This document shows, one piece after another, positions 12,001 to 24,811 of a stretch of 64,000 nt of DNA (position 1 is the stretch's first letter; the number at the start of each line of letters is the position of its first letter). Source of the stretch: Mesaphorura yosii (Eukaryota > Arthropoda > Collembola > Poduromorpha > Tullbergiidae); contig WIXG01000275.1 of NCBI GenBank assembly GCA_009869945.1, positions 1-64,000 of the forward strand, read 5' to 3'. Both the position numbers and the translations under genes were made by a program. The notes beneath the pieces were generated by a model that searched no databases, was not told the DNA's origin, and saw only the letters and a list, made by a program, of their open reading frames with translations.

Positions 12001-15000
12001 CCAAGTACATCATTTTCATTTTCTAATGTCATCCGTCGGGGAATTATAATTTAGCATTTCAAATGAGGTCAACTAAAGCGTGTATTATTGCCGCAGCTTT
12101 GTTAACGCCTGCAAGTGGAGCTCCAGAATTTCATTTCATGCGTCCGCACACATTGTCGGTGGGCACTCAGCACATGACTTCATAAGTATTTACATTAATA
12201 TTGCATTGCATTGCTCTGCGAAGCAGTTATGAGTTGTATCTTGTAATTATGGGCATTTCTTCGCCTCTTGCAATTGGAACATTTGCTACCACAGCGCATT
12301 AAGTACATAACAAACTGCATTGCGAATAACGCCATGGCTCATCGAGCCAGCCATAATGTTGCTTAGAATTACAATGACTACGGCAGCATAGTGCAATAAT
12401 GAGGTTAATAGTGCTTGAGGATAGGATAGAAACGGGGAAGGCAAGCAGGCAATGAAGCGCACATTTATTACGTTCCTCCGTGTTTACATTTACTCTGGTT
12501 ATTGGATTTCGTCGTCATTAATTTTGATGTCTTGCGCTTCACTTCCTTTATTAACAAAGCGATTCACCTCGCTCTCAACGCTCGCCGCCGAGCACGGTTC
12601 TCGCGGCGGAGTGTAGTATTTTATAAGTGTTATCTTAACCCAGCCTTGCGGGTGCGGATGGTGGCGGTAGGCAAATCCTTGATGATACGCGTGCGCGTAT
12701 CCAATAAAATTTCACCAAATGGAGTCCACTTCACTGCATTTCGCCAAAGTGTTTGTAGAGCAGAAGTGCATGAACCAAACAGTTTTTAATTAGTTTACAA
12801 TTCTGGACCTTGCGCCAGGGCCAGGAGCCGCCGGCCTAATTTAATTACTTCATAAAATCGTGCACGTATAAACAATTCAACACTCCGTCCAGAGCCTGAC
12901 TAGAATCAGAAGACGTTTGTGTGCGAGTTTTCATTTCTTATCTCTGGAGAGGCATTTAGAATCAAATCTAATTTCCTTCTGAAGCTTCATAAGCACTTGT
13001 GCCCGTGCCGCCTTGATAAAGTAATCTCGTGATTGAGAGACAGAAGACAGGCTGTCACTCGAGAAAGTTTGCAAACTGTAAACTGCGACTGCGAGCGTGC
13101 GGGCGAGCAGACGGAGACGAGGGATTGAATTTGCATTTTAGACTTGACTGACTTTCTTGGTGCTCCACCGCCAGCACAGCACACGCAAGGCAAAGCGGAA
13201 AGTACCAAGCGAAATTCGAGAGTCTGTCTCTGTCTTCTCAATTTCAAATTTTATTACAAATGAATTTCGTTTACGCCCGCTATAAAATAAGGTATTAAGC
13301 CGGGCTCTCAGCAGAGCGCTGTTTAGCATTCATTGCACGATGTTGGCAGCGCAGTTATGATTACGAATCCATGTCAGGGATAATCCTTGTAATCGTGTGT
13401 ACACTAGAACACTTTGAGTGACAATTCTGTATAATATTAGCATATTGCCATCACTCGTAATGAAGATGGAAGCGCACCGCTGTGCTGGAGGACTTTCATT
13501 CCATGGCTTGACTTTGTCCCATTAAAATTCTACTCAGCTGCTCTTCCGCTCCGAATCAGCCATCAGTCAGTTGGCATTGGCTTTGCCGTTGCTACGCATT
13601 AGGCTTCCGTTGCCGAGATTCTCAAATTTCGTCGTTTCTGCTTCTTTCATGTTTTCCTCTCGCATCTGAGATATTGATTCATATCTTGTTAAAATGGCAT
13701 GCCATAATTGCGCGCGTTGTATTGATTATTGCACTTTGTACTCATTCGCAGCCCGACCCACGTGTATTCGAGGCCGAAACTCCACAAGGACTCATTCGCG
13801 GCCATGCCTACTCAATTACTGACGTGAAACTAGTTGATATTGAAACTCCACGAGTATCGGGAAAGATTCCACTAATGAGAATAAGAAATCCGTGGGGAAA
13901 TGAATCGGAATGGAAAGGTGCTTGGAGTGATGCGTAAGTACAATGTAGGCAATGGCAAATTAACATGCATTTTATGAGTTTTGCCCGTTTTTACGTATTC
14001 TCCTTAGCCAAGACATTTTAAACTCAAAACCAGACATAGTGACACGAGCAAAGAAAACGGCACTTGAGTGTTCTTGAAATGAGACACAACTTTCTCCAGT
14101 CTCATTTTAATTTCCCCTACCTTCCTGTCACTTCCCCGTCTGACACGTGACACAAACGATTTCCATTCCACTTATAATAATGCATCATGCTGTGGTTTGG
14201 ATATTTGGATTTCAGTTCCCCAGAATGGCAATTTATTAAAGACGAAACCAAAGAAGACTTGGGCCTCACATTTGATGCTGACGGAGAATTCTGGATGTCA
14301 TTTAAAGACTTTACGAGAAATTTCCAGCGCCTTGAAATCTGCAATCTAAGCCCAGACAGTCTTGACGATGGCATGCTTGACGGGAAAAAGAAATGGGAAA
14401 TGAGCATGTTTGAGGGCGCGTGGATTCGTGGCGCAACGGCAGGTGGGTGCAGAAACTACTTGGAGACGTTTGCGTTCAATCCTCAGTACATCATCAAGCT
14501 AGATGATCCTGATGAGGATGAAGACGACAAGTGCACAGTCATAATTGCATTGATGCAGAAGAATCGTCGTGCCCAACGAAAGCTCGGTGTTGAGTGCCTT
14601 ACAATCGGATTCGCAATCTACCACGTAAGTGCCAGCACGCATGTAGGCGTCCGCCTGTTTGGCGTGTGTCCGATATTCAACGTCTTCCGCTTATTTTCGC
14701 ATTACAGCTCGACAATCCAGGCTCTTACCCAACACCACTTCCAATGAAATTCTTTAAATTTAATGCTTCCGTCGCACGGTCACCAACCTTCATAAATCTT
14801 CGTGAAGTCAGTTGCCGTTTCAAACTTCCGCCCGGCACTTACTGCATCGTGCCATCAACCTTCGAGCCGAACGAAGAGGGCGAGTTCATCTTGCGTGTCT
14901 TCTCGGAGACGAAGAACCACATGAAGTAAGTTCTTTGCAGCTTGCAGCTTGAAGAATGCGTCTCGGCCCACTCAGTCAGCCGTACGGCCGAATGACGTCC

Positions 15001-17979
15001 ATTACGAAAATGATTCATGGCCAACTTTTCCTGCCTTTTTACATTCCCGGAATTTAAAACTTAATTTTTGCTTGTTAGCATGAATATTTTATTTTCACAA
15101 AGTTGGCAAAAATTCCTCGTAAATTCCAACTTTTCATTTGTCGCGGTTTCATGCGTGTTCCTTCTCTTTGCAGGGAAAATGATGAAGCCGTCGGACTTGG
15201 TGAAGTTGATGACAGGGTAAGTAAGTATGTAAGCCTGTGGAGAAAGTTTCCAATATTTTTATCGTCTAGAGTCTAGACTGAGGAAAGTCCAGCAAACTTT
15301 TCCGGTCAGACTTATCGCTCGCGTACGAGAAAAGGGCCTACGAGCAAAAAATATTTTGAAAGTTACACGAAAACATAAGAACTCGGAGAAAGTAAACCAA
15401 AACTCTTTGCAAAGGGAGCTTGTTTCAAATAGAGCTAATGATGTAATTCTTTTAAGGAACAAAGGAGGCAGTCTAAAGTTAACACGACAAAAGAATGGAG
15501 CTTGGCTATTCATGCTTTCGCTAGTCCTGATGAACATTGTTCAAAATATTTTCTAACTTTCTCTCTTTCTGCAACATATTGCAAGATGCTTTGTAAAGCT
15601 AACTTTCTGAACAATATTCAGGCCTTCATTTCCAGCTGAGTGCAAATCTCTACTTCCTCTTTTAATTTGTTGTGACCGAACGAAAACAATTGACGGGCTC
15701 TTTCTCTGTTCTTTGATAATGTTGCAATTTCTGTGTTAGGACGCGATTTTGATTAGTTGTCACTACAAATGATAAAAGGAAGTGTTACTGATGAGTAAAT
15801 CAGCTGACAACAGTGTCCAATTTTACAATACTAGGCTCTTTTAAGACATTACGAATTCTACTCAGGAAATGCCCACTGCAAAAAGAGTGGGCATGCTGTG
15901 CCGGGCGAGCTGGCACGAATGAAATCCCAAATGCTCATAAAATACGAAGAAAGACACAATGTGTGTCGTCCCACATGAATTCTGCCGTCTTGCTTTCTTT
16001 CTCAAAGAGCAACTGAGCGGACTCCGCTTACATCTAGATTTTATCGTTAAAGGAGACAGCAGAAGTTATTTGGAAGTAGGAACGTCCAGCAAGTCCAGTC
16101 TGCTCCTTAATCTAAATTTTATCACGCGTGTCGCGTGTTGGAATTGAAAGAAATGACCTCCCAGTCTTACTATAAATAGAAATCGAAATGGCATGAGTTT
16201 TCAATTGAATTTCTGTCGCAGGTAAAGGAGCCCGAGCTGGTGCAAGACGAAGCTGCCAAACGTGTACAGGAATTCTTCAGGACAGTTGCTGGGGAGGATA
16301 TGGAGATTGACTGGTCGGAATTGAAGGAGGTGCTGGACGTGGCCATAAGCAGAGGTATGGACTTATTTTTGCAATTACGTGCTCGCTTTGTCAGTCTGAT
16401 GATGGGTCTCAAGTCTCAACGCAACGGCGCGATCGCAAATCCAATTGAGTTATCTCCACTTTCTTTCATTTGGGAGTTGATTTTTTGCCTCTTTCCCTGG
16501 ACAAAAGTTTTTGCTTGCACTGTCTAGTCACAGTCACAAGTTACAAAGTTGGTTTCCCATGCGAGATTGTGAGTTTATGGGTCCTGGCTTATGGGCGCTG
16601 GAAGGATCTTAAGCTCATTCCGACCAAGTATGATATAGCAAACGGATTTGGAGAGAGCTAGAGTCTGCGACAGACTTACAACTGCAATTTAAGCAACACC
16701 CTCAGCAGTCGTGTGGTATCTTCTCGATTGAGAAGATCTCCAAATGGCACGTTAGTAAGATTTGAATTTTAAAGTGCATAAAGACAAAATTACCTTCCTT
16801 TTGTGATTTATTCAATGAAGTCGAGTTGAGATTAAGTTGACTGAATTAATGTATTGCGAATTAGCATAAGAGGTGCCGCTGCAGACGTTTGAGACCTGAA
16901 ACACAAAAGCAAAGCGGGTGAGTTCGAGTGGTCATATACTCACCGCTTTGCTTGCCCGCTTATCGTCTCGTCATCATCATCGGCGTAGATCTCGCATTCA
17001 AGCTTTCAAGTTCAATTTCCTGGGTTTTTAACTTCTTTCGCATATTATTTCTCCCTAACCAACACATTCCTCCCTTATTTTGATGATTTTCTAACTTTTA
17101 TGTCTTTCTTTTTTCTTTTTGGTTCTTGTCGTCAATTTGTTGCACTTCACTTCGCTTTGCAATCAATGTGTCAACCTGCCACTGTTTTGTGCTTGTCAAT
17201 TGCCCTGTCCTGTTGGCTGCTTGTTCTGACAATCGTATTGTATTGGATTCCGTAGACATGGGTAAGACATGTGGAGTACTGTACAATACCCCGAAGCGAG
17301 TAATACTCTTCAGAAGTTAATCCCCTTGTGAGTGTAATCCGCTCAATTCTTAATTGAAATCCTGTTTGCTCATTTCCCAACAGAGTTTGAGTTCGAGGGT
17401 TTCTCCAAAGACGTTTGCCGTTCTATGGTGGCCATGATGGATATTGACAGATCTGGAAAACTCGGCCTCGATGAATTTCTTCAACTCTGGAAAAGTGTGC
17501 GCACATGGAAAGTAAGTTTTAATGCAGCGCTGTAATATCATGCGTCTGCCTTCTACACATCTATCGTGACCGTGGTCTGACTTTGCACTTTCTGCTTTTA
17601 TACGCAGAATGTATTCAAAATGTACGACTCCGACAAATCGGGACATTTGTCATCGTACGAACTCCGGAGTGCTCTTACATCGGCTGGCTATCACGTCAAT
17701 AATCAGGTGCTTGAAGGACTTGTGCTACGGTATGGAGACAAAGAAGGAAGAATTTGGTTCGATGATTTCATCATGTGCGCTGTGAAACTGAAGGCAATGA
17801 TTGGTGAGTTGCAAAACACGTACATAATGCTCAAGCACAATTGTTTCGCACGTCGCACGTACTCATCGTAAATTGCTGACTTGTGAATTTCAGAAATTTT
17901 CAAAGAACGTGACATCGACTCGAAGAACAAGGCAGTATTCACACTTGACGAGTGGGTGGAGAAAACGCTGTATTCGTAG
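6018..17979 (+). CDS. Calpain (Ca2+-dependent cysteine protease), 15 exons
   Basis: Exons: 6018-6485, 9259-9441, 9668-9737, 10636-10753, 10821-10852, 10965-11070, 11686-11854, 13752-13933, 14216-14624, 14708-14925, 15174-15216, 16222-16354, 17384-17511, 17608-17803, 17894-17979. All borders are GT-AG, the phases agree, and they sum to 846 codons plus stop. Residues 1-156 form a Gly-rich head with an amphipathic start ([18 protein letters not shown]). The peptidase core (~185-500) has the full triad: C243 in GDCWLLAA, H400 in IRGHAYSI, N428 in RIRNPWG. A C2-like domain follows (~510-665), then a penta-EF-hand domain with canonical loops at D730 ([12 protein letters not shown]) and D760 ([12 protein letters not shown]). 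This is the classical, cytosolic, Ca2+-activated type of Drosophila CalpA/CalpB. The weakest link is joining exon 1 to exon 2 across 2.8 kb, supported by matching phase 0 only. Confidence 0.92.
6486..9258 (+). other. First intron of calpain (2.8 kb)
   Basis: Donor ggg|gtgagt at 6486 and acceptor tttttcag at 9258. This is far longer than most introns here. Several open frames occur, but none reads like a conserved protein. It may hold regulatory elements or an alternative first exon. The stretch 8321-8339 recurs exactly at 23170-23188. Confidence 0.55.
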
Positions 17980-18254
17980 ATATGCTTGTGAATTGAATTG
18001 TGAACTGCACTGCGAGACACTTGTAAATTGGAATGGTCCTTAGTCTTCTCTTGCCTGAAATTGTACCTGCCAAGCGGTGCCAGCACCAATTTTATAGAAC
18101 AACTTTTCATTCTCATGAAACTCAGCATTGCTGCCAAAATGTGAACGTGAAACTTGCTTTTCTTGCCACCATTGCGCATTTCATTGTCATTGTTGCATCC
18201 TCATTTGCGCAGATATGATCTATTTTCTGTTACAAACGAAAAAGTAAAAGCCTG

Positions 18255-18260
18255 AATAAA
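18255..18260 (+). terminator. Poly(A) signal of calpain
   Basis: AATAAA, 276 bases after the calpain stop codon, in an AT-rich 3' UTR. Confidence 0.6.
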
Positions 18261-21200
18261 ACTGTTTGAACAGCCAAGTTCATCATGCATTGTTCAACCC
18301 TCTCATTAAGTAGAATCTCATGTCACAAATAACTCTGCGAGCGGTGGAGCGGACTTCCGCACCAAAAGGAGAGGATTCTGCGTACACAAAAACTCGAAGT
18401 CAACGTGAAAAGAAACAATAAAAGGAGACTCATAAAAGTGAAAGTCAACGCAGTGGAATAAAAACAAATACGAATCATTTCCAATAAGCCTGAAATTGTT
18501 ACCCAAGGAAGAGTTTCCTGCATTGAATGGTTTCTGTCTGCCGCCTGAGCTGTTGACTGCCTGTCCCCACGGCTTTATTCTGCACCATGCCATAAACTGC
18601 AACGATGTGACGGGAAAAAAGCAGCCAGCATCCTTCTTCAGACATTACGCAGGAGGCCGTGAAATTGTCAGCTGTTTCCAATGTAGAACTTTACAACTTA
18701 AGCCTGCCTAATCTTTCACAAGTTGCAGTTGGCTTGAGTGTTTAGCGTGTGTGTTTATTTTGTGCCTTTCGTGTTCCGCACCCATGTGAGGCGTAAACTC
18801 GGTGGCCGTAGCTGTTGCCTTAAAGCTCGTCTTCGTCTTTTCGCGGGATGCGTTCTATGTGAGAGTGATCTGTATTCTTCTGATTCTCCTCTGAAATTAA
18901 GTAAAACGGAACGCTTGCAAAGGAGTAGGACGTAGGGTTGTCGGAAGTGTTCACCTGTTCAACGAACAGTCGACTACACACAGTCGAACAGTGTAGTCAG
19001 TGTTCTTCGCTACCAGAACCACCACAATAACCGAGAGATAACTTTTAAAAGAAATAAGCCATTTGTCGGCTATTCTCGGGTTAATTAAATGGCTTTTGGC
19101 CACGAGGAGATTTTTTATCTCTTTGATCTGGTCCATCCATTCGACTAAGCCCTGGCTATTATTACCGCATAGTCTTTTGTCAGGTTGTAAGCATGCTGGC
19201 AACTGGCAGTGAGTCGAGGTTGACGTTGACGAAACCCGTACGATTGCCATTGAAAAGGAGACATCTTTGCTGTTGCTGCCAGGCCAAACCATGTGCGATG
19301 AGAACATGTTACGAACTGCTGTACTGTACTCCAGTTTCAGTTCGGGAAGTTTCAATGCTATGAAAGGCGAAATTCAAGTCAGTCAAAAGTCTGCTGCCAC
19401 AAAAGTTTGCCAGACCAGGGAAGTCCAATCAAAATCAGTGGGGAGAAAGCAATTCGAAAAAAGCGCAAAGAGCATTCGCGTGGAAAATCAACTTCCATTT
19501 TATAACAAAATCGGGTTAGACTAAATTGCTTAGAAATCCCTTCCCGTATTTAAATAATTTTAGACTGGTCGTCCCGTTTTTAGCTGTTTTGTTTACACTG
19601 GACAGTATTTGTTAATTATTCATGCACATACCTAATGAATGAAAGGACAGTGTGACTGGTCACAAGCGTATCGAATCGAAAAATGTTTTCGATCCCTGTT
19701 CAACCCTGATAAACTAACTTCAACGCTCTCGCAAGCTCACACGATTCACGACACGACGCGACGCGAGTTTGGCAAATTCAGTTTCACGCTTAATTAGGTT
19801 TCTATTTATCAGTTCACAATGTAGATAGAAGACAGATCCTCTTTTCTCTGGGGAATATACCAAGTCAAAAGTTTGGTGAGATTGAGTGTCGGAATCCCAC
19901 TGCGATGCTGCTTGAAGTTATTTCGTTTTTAAGTTAGTTGGAAATTGTTGCATTTTATTTCTTGCCTGTATTTCAACTTTTGGTAGAACTTTTCTCGATG
20001 CGGGTGATGTCTAACGAGTAAAGAGGTTTCCCATTCATTTCTTTCCTCCAGTCAGCAGGTAATAGTTTGTCGATCCTGACGGGTAATAAAAGTTGCAGTA
20101 TCATTGATAAAGACGGCTCGATGGTTCCAAGCCGTCTGTCGATTGCGATGGATTCTTCAATCTGCATAATCGGATTAAAGGGAGAGAGAGAGCAAGAAGA
20201 CTGACTGACTATTACATTATTAAATCCATCGCTGGAGGCTGCATCCCAATTACCATCTCCAACAACTATCCAAACTATTCGTCTCTGGCACACCTTCCTT
20301 TCAGTTGGCGTTTGAACTTGCAACTTGCAGAGTGAAAGTCAGCGTCGTAAAAGGAGATCTTTACAAACAACGAAGATTCTTTGCTTTGTTGCCGTGCCGG
20401 AAGCTTGAATTATTCACAACCGACGGATTTCACCTTGTTCCTCTGTGGTGCTTGATGAACGGTTGAGCCAAGAAGTACAGCGGAATCAATTACTCTTTGT
20501 TACAGCACAGGTTTTATTACGCTGGTTGAACTTTGAAAGCCGTAGGCTGTCAATCTCAATAAAACTTTCATTCTAGTAGGGGTCTAGACTCAAAACCTTT
20601 TGCACTTCACGTGAGTTGTGCATTGGTACAGCTCTAAGAAATAATTTTAAGTTCAGATCCCAGTCATTCTATCTTGTAACTATCAAACTCAAACTCCAAA
20701 ATCTGTCTCTGCCTCTGTGTTTCGTAATTACTTTCTAATTAGTTGCTGGTAATGAATTTGTAGATACACTTGCAATTATATTTTTGAAAGTTTACAAGTC
20801 ATCTCACATGCAAAGTTAATGGACGATAGTAAATTTCGTCGAAAAACTTTGCTCACATGAGTGTCCAACGTATTCACATTTGTCGATTTCTAGACCAAGT
20901 TGGCATTCGTCAATTTTTCGGATAATCGTTCATGCTTGACTTACTTGCAGCTAGAAAAGGACATTTTACCCGTGACCAACTGTTTTTTCTATGGCAGACA
21001 CTCGTAGGATTTCTTTGGCCTTAATTCCTTTCTGATTTGACAGATGAAGACGAAATTACATCACGAGAACCAGCATTTATTAGTTTTGTCCTAGCATGTA
21101 TGTAATGTGTACATGCCACATGTTTCTCTTCGATTCGTGTTAGTGCAGTCACTGCAGGCCAAGAAGGCAGGAAATTGGGTTGTGCCTGTCAGAAACAGAT

Positions 21201-23502
21201 GTGCTGGATCGAACCAGGAGCGTAAGGATACGCACTTTCCAATTCCAGTGTTTTTAGTAAGGGGAAAAGACAGACACCCGCTCGCAATTTCGCACGTACT
21301 CATCTGTCAATCATGTTCAATGTCTCGTCTTTGTTTAATGGTGCCTTGTGGCATTGTATTTACGTTGCGCGAGGATTTTAGGCCAGCTTTCTGAATAGAA
21401 ATTCATAACAGAATTGATGTTCTTCAACCTTATTGAATCAAATAAAGTAAAGACGTGTAACAACCTCACTTCCTTTGAAAAAACATGGAAATGCAAAGAA
21501 AAAGGGAAAGTTATCCGTTTGTATACAATATTCATAGAAAGCATAAATATTTGCGAGTTATGAACAAGAGCTCAGTTATTTGCGCTTTTCAAAAGAAAGT
21601 GGGACTTAAAATGTATATTTAATCCATGGATCTCATCTTTTTCTGGAGTCTGGGCCGTAAAAAGAATGTGGATTCATTGTACGCCCTAAAGGCTTGTCTG
21701 ACTTATGCGAACTTTCTTCTCGTGCTTAGCTTCTCGTGCGAAAAACTAAAAACTTTCTAATCTTAAAACGGGAAACCACGTAAAAACGTAAAATAATGGT
21801 CGTAGTTACTGCATAGTTCACAATGAGTTTGAGAAAAATACTTTATACAAACATTATGCTGTACCTCCTCTTTAATATTGTGAACCTTCTATATTGCTCA
21901 AGTATAACAGCATAAACGGTAATAATTTTTGAAATTCTTCAGCAACATGAACTTGGCGAGAGCTTGTCGAATGATCAAGATGTATAAGCTACTACAACTG
22001 ATAATACACCCATCAAGAGTTTTTCGGAACCGAAATACCGGCGCCCGACCTTGATATGAACTCTAGAACTCAAGCACACAACGAAGTACGTGCAAGTTAA
22101 TCACGAAGTAGCATTTCTTGCAACATCATGCCAGAATTCCTTTAAGATAGTTGCGACGTGAGGTTTCTGAGTTCTACCAAAAGAATTGTGGCCAGGCTGG
22201 TACCAACTGATATCGTGGTTTTGTATTCACTTGTCAACATTATTTTCGCCATGTGATCTGTGTCAATATTTGTTTAGTATCTCATGACCTCATGCGAGTG
22301 AGTGAAAACATGCCAGTGACGACGTCCACGTGCGCGCCGAGCTACACGTGGAATATTATTTAGCAGCAATGCTGTTCCGTTCCGTTTTGACCGTTCCTTG
22401 ACACACCTATCAATAGACCACTTCTTCCGCCGGCAGTCTCGGAGAACCACTGGGCCAATAGAAGCAAGCATTTACTTCCGTGAGCTCGACAAAAATAAAT
22501 AACACGGCAATATGCAGTAAAATTGAGTCTATTTGTCAACTTCCGCTTTTCCTAAGAGAGGAGAATTTTCTAGCTGACGGGTGGTGGTTATTGGGTTGTA
22601 TTGCCAATGGTGTGAGCCCATAGCTTTAGCTCAGCTTCACGTTTTCGTACAAGATCGCATCTCGCAAGGATGAGGACTTTTACGAGTATTTTGGTCGTGT
22701 GTATCACAGACACAGACTTTGAATTAAAATGGTTTTGAACTAAGTATCCGTAGACCTGCACAGTAAACCCATGTTACTGCTACTATTTGCTACACTTGGC
22801 GTGCTTATCGAGTATCGGATACATTTTCTTAAAGCAACCAATTTCCAATATGACAGCTATTCAAGCTATCTTGATGTCAGACCAGCAAGTAATGCGATTT
22901 GCTGCCAATCGGTGGATGAGTGATGGTAATTCATAAAGGAGCAGTTCTCAACTAAAGTGAGCTATTTTCATGTTGGCCAGTAGTAATTTTGGCCAGCCGT
23001 CCCATCCTCCAGAAGTTGTAGGCCAACGGGTCTTGTTTTACAGTATTCCGCCTTCATTATCGTCTTGAAGTACCACAGAAAGTTAACTCGCTCGACCAAA
23101 GCGGCATAGCGTTGTACGATTTGCAACCTTCCAGCAGCGGCGAATGACCAAACTTTGTTTTGCAAGCGACCATTAACGAGATTTGTAGTGGATACTTTTT
23201 TGCTTGCCTGCAAGTACCATGCAGTCCAAGATTGCCGTAAAGTTTCACTATTTCTTATGAAAGTAGTTTCTGGGGGTACTGAGCTCCTTATTAGCACGTT
23301 AAAGTTATTAACACTAACAATTTCATATGCAAGTTTAAGAAGAAAAGTTTTGCAAAGAATTGAATACATATTTTTGCCAGCTTGGACATTGCCATGAGCA
23401 AACTTGAACATGTTGCTCGTATTTTCGAGGAATGCGATCGTGTATGTTTTGAGAAGTATTGTATGTTATGGCTTCTCGACTTGTGCATAAATGCAAGCTA
23501 CA
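18261..23502. other. Gene-poor interval
   Basis: About 5 kb in which I see no convincing exon chain. Open frames of 60-135 codons exist, such as 18951-19355 and 19973-20323 on the minus strand and the frame at 22968-23411. They lack recognisable motifs, flanking splice sites or codon regularity, and I treat them as chance. A 19-base stretch at 23170-23188 repeats one inside calpain intron 1. Confidence 0.45.
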
Positions 23503-24811
23503 CTAGCGAGAATAGTTTTTAATACGTGCGGTCCAGTCGCAAAAAACCGTAGTGGTACAATAAACTACGAAATTATACTTCATACAGACGAGGTTGGTCC
23601 TGATTTGTACCAACAATTCATTAATCATCGCGTCCATGATACTGTTGGCTCCAAATATGTACATGTTTCTGTCGAAAGTGCCCATGAACCCATAGCGAAA
23701 CTGGAGTGGATACAAAGAGGCCAGTACGTGATGGTCCAATTCTGAGTGTCTTTCCCGTGTCTTGAGAACCGAGATTAAATTTTGAGACTCTTCAGTTGTA
23801 CGCCAGACTTGGCGCACTATGAACCCGTAGCGAGCAACCAGGACGAGGCAAAAATTGACGTAGACGGACAGCATCACAAGGCTTGTAGAATGGGCAACCA
23901 CTGTTCTGAATACAACTGCAAAAGCGGCGTATAACAGAGCGTATCAGATGACCTGGTCCGATATAACTTGACATATTACTTGAGTTGAAAGAATTCATGA
24001 TCAGCTGCAGGCATTTGTATGTTCATAAGAAGTGTGGGCGGTATACCAGATCGTTTTCTCTGCAACATTGAACATATTTTTTAGGCATTTCATCAATTTA
24101 AACTTGAGCGAATGACTCTACATGAAGTCCTGAAGGATTTCCAGCAGAAACAGTGTGCCTGGCAATTCGCGCGCGATACTCAGGGCAAGAGTTCCAAAAT
24201 GATTTCCTACAACCAACCACTGGACCAGGACCCCTTGACCTTAGCCACAGTAAATATTGCACTAAACTCGGGAGCGTGAAGAGCAGATTCGTGCGCACAG
24301 ATTAACTCTGGCAGGAGAGCATTCAGCACGTGGAGCTGACACCCTACAACGAAGAGACCCAATGTGGCGCACAGTTGTAAGTAAAGCATCACCATCAGGA
24401 CTCCCATTTGAAGAACGTTGCGGACATGAATTTTCTGTGGAGCATGATTTCCAACACTGGCGGTTGAATCCCTGCTCTTGTGTACTTGACAAGCTTGAAT
24501 CAGTGAGTTCATTAGCGTCGCGTAATCGTGGACATGAGTTGTGAGACTATAAACAAACAAAATGGAGAGCAATCCGACAACACAGCTGAGGAATCGGTAG
24601 CCACCAATGGCCGTAGTGACGTTAAATCCGTTTCGAGAACCGTGCAGCACGTACGAACTCAGTGTGCCGATTCCAAACGCTAAGCTGAACAGCCGGGACA
24701 AACAACTGCGTATCGTAGCCCATTTTCCATTCGAATTTCTCCTGGATTCCATATGAAATTGACATTTCCAGTGAAGTAATATGCGTAGATCAAGGTCCAG
24801 TTCAAGAGTTT
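23503..24811 (-). pseudogene. Decayed gustatory-receptor-like chemoreceptor
   Basis: Minus-strand remains of one receptor. After an acceptor-like ttag (24813-24812) comes LLNWTLIYAYYFTGNVNFIW. Near 24730 the frame must shift by one base to continue as NGKWATIRSCLSRLFSLAF and on through several hydrophobic segments. Near 24240 a second shift is needed to read VLVQWLVVGNHFGTLALSI, soon followed by a stop near 24118. Further on, 23950-23560 holds the last helices and the C-terminus: FAVVFRTVVAHSTSLVMLSV, a KTRERHSELDHHVLASLYPL linker and FDRNMYIF near the end. Order and spacing fit one receptor gene of the same subfamily as the fragment at 723-1106. Two shifts plus a stop argue for a pseudogene. 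Undetected introns could explain part of this but not the first shift. Confidence 0.65.

Noticed and set aside
18951..20323. Two minus-strand frames of 116-134 codons
   Set aside because: No motif, no signal peptide, no splice borders; expected by chance in 5 kb of non-coding DNA.
21185..21215. tRNA-like B-box (GTTCGATCC) on the minus strand
   Set aside because: The T stem does not pair and no A-box or acceptor stem is found at the right distance upstream.
22968..23411. 147-codon minus-strand frame
   Set aside because: Considered as another piece of the chemoreceptor or a transposase. It lies beyond the receptor's C-terminus, has no recognisable motif and overlaps frames on the other strand.
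23491..23745. 84-codon plus-strand frame
   Set aside because: It lies opposite the C-terminal part of the decayed chemoreceptor and reads as its shadow.
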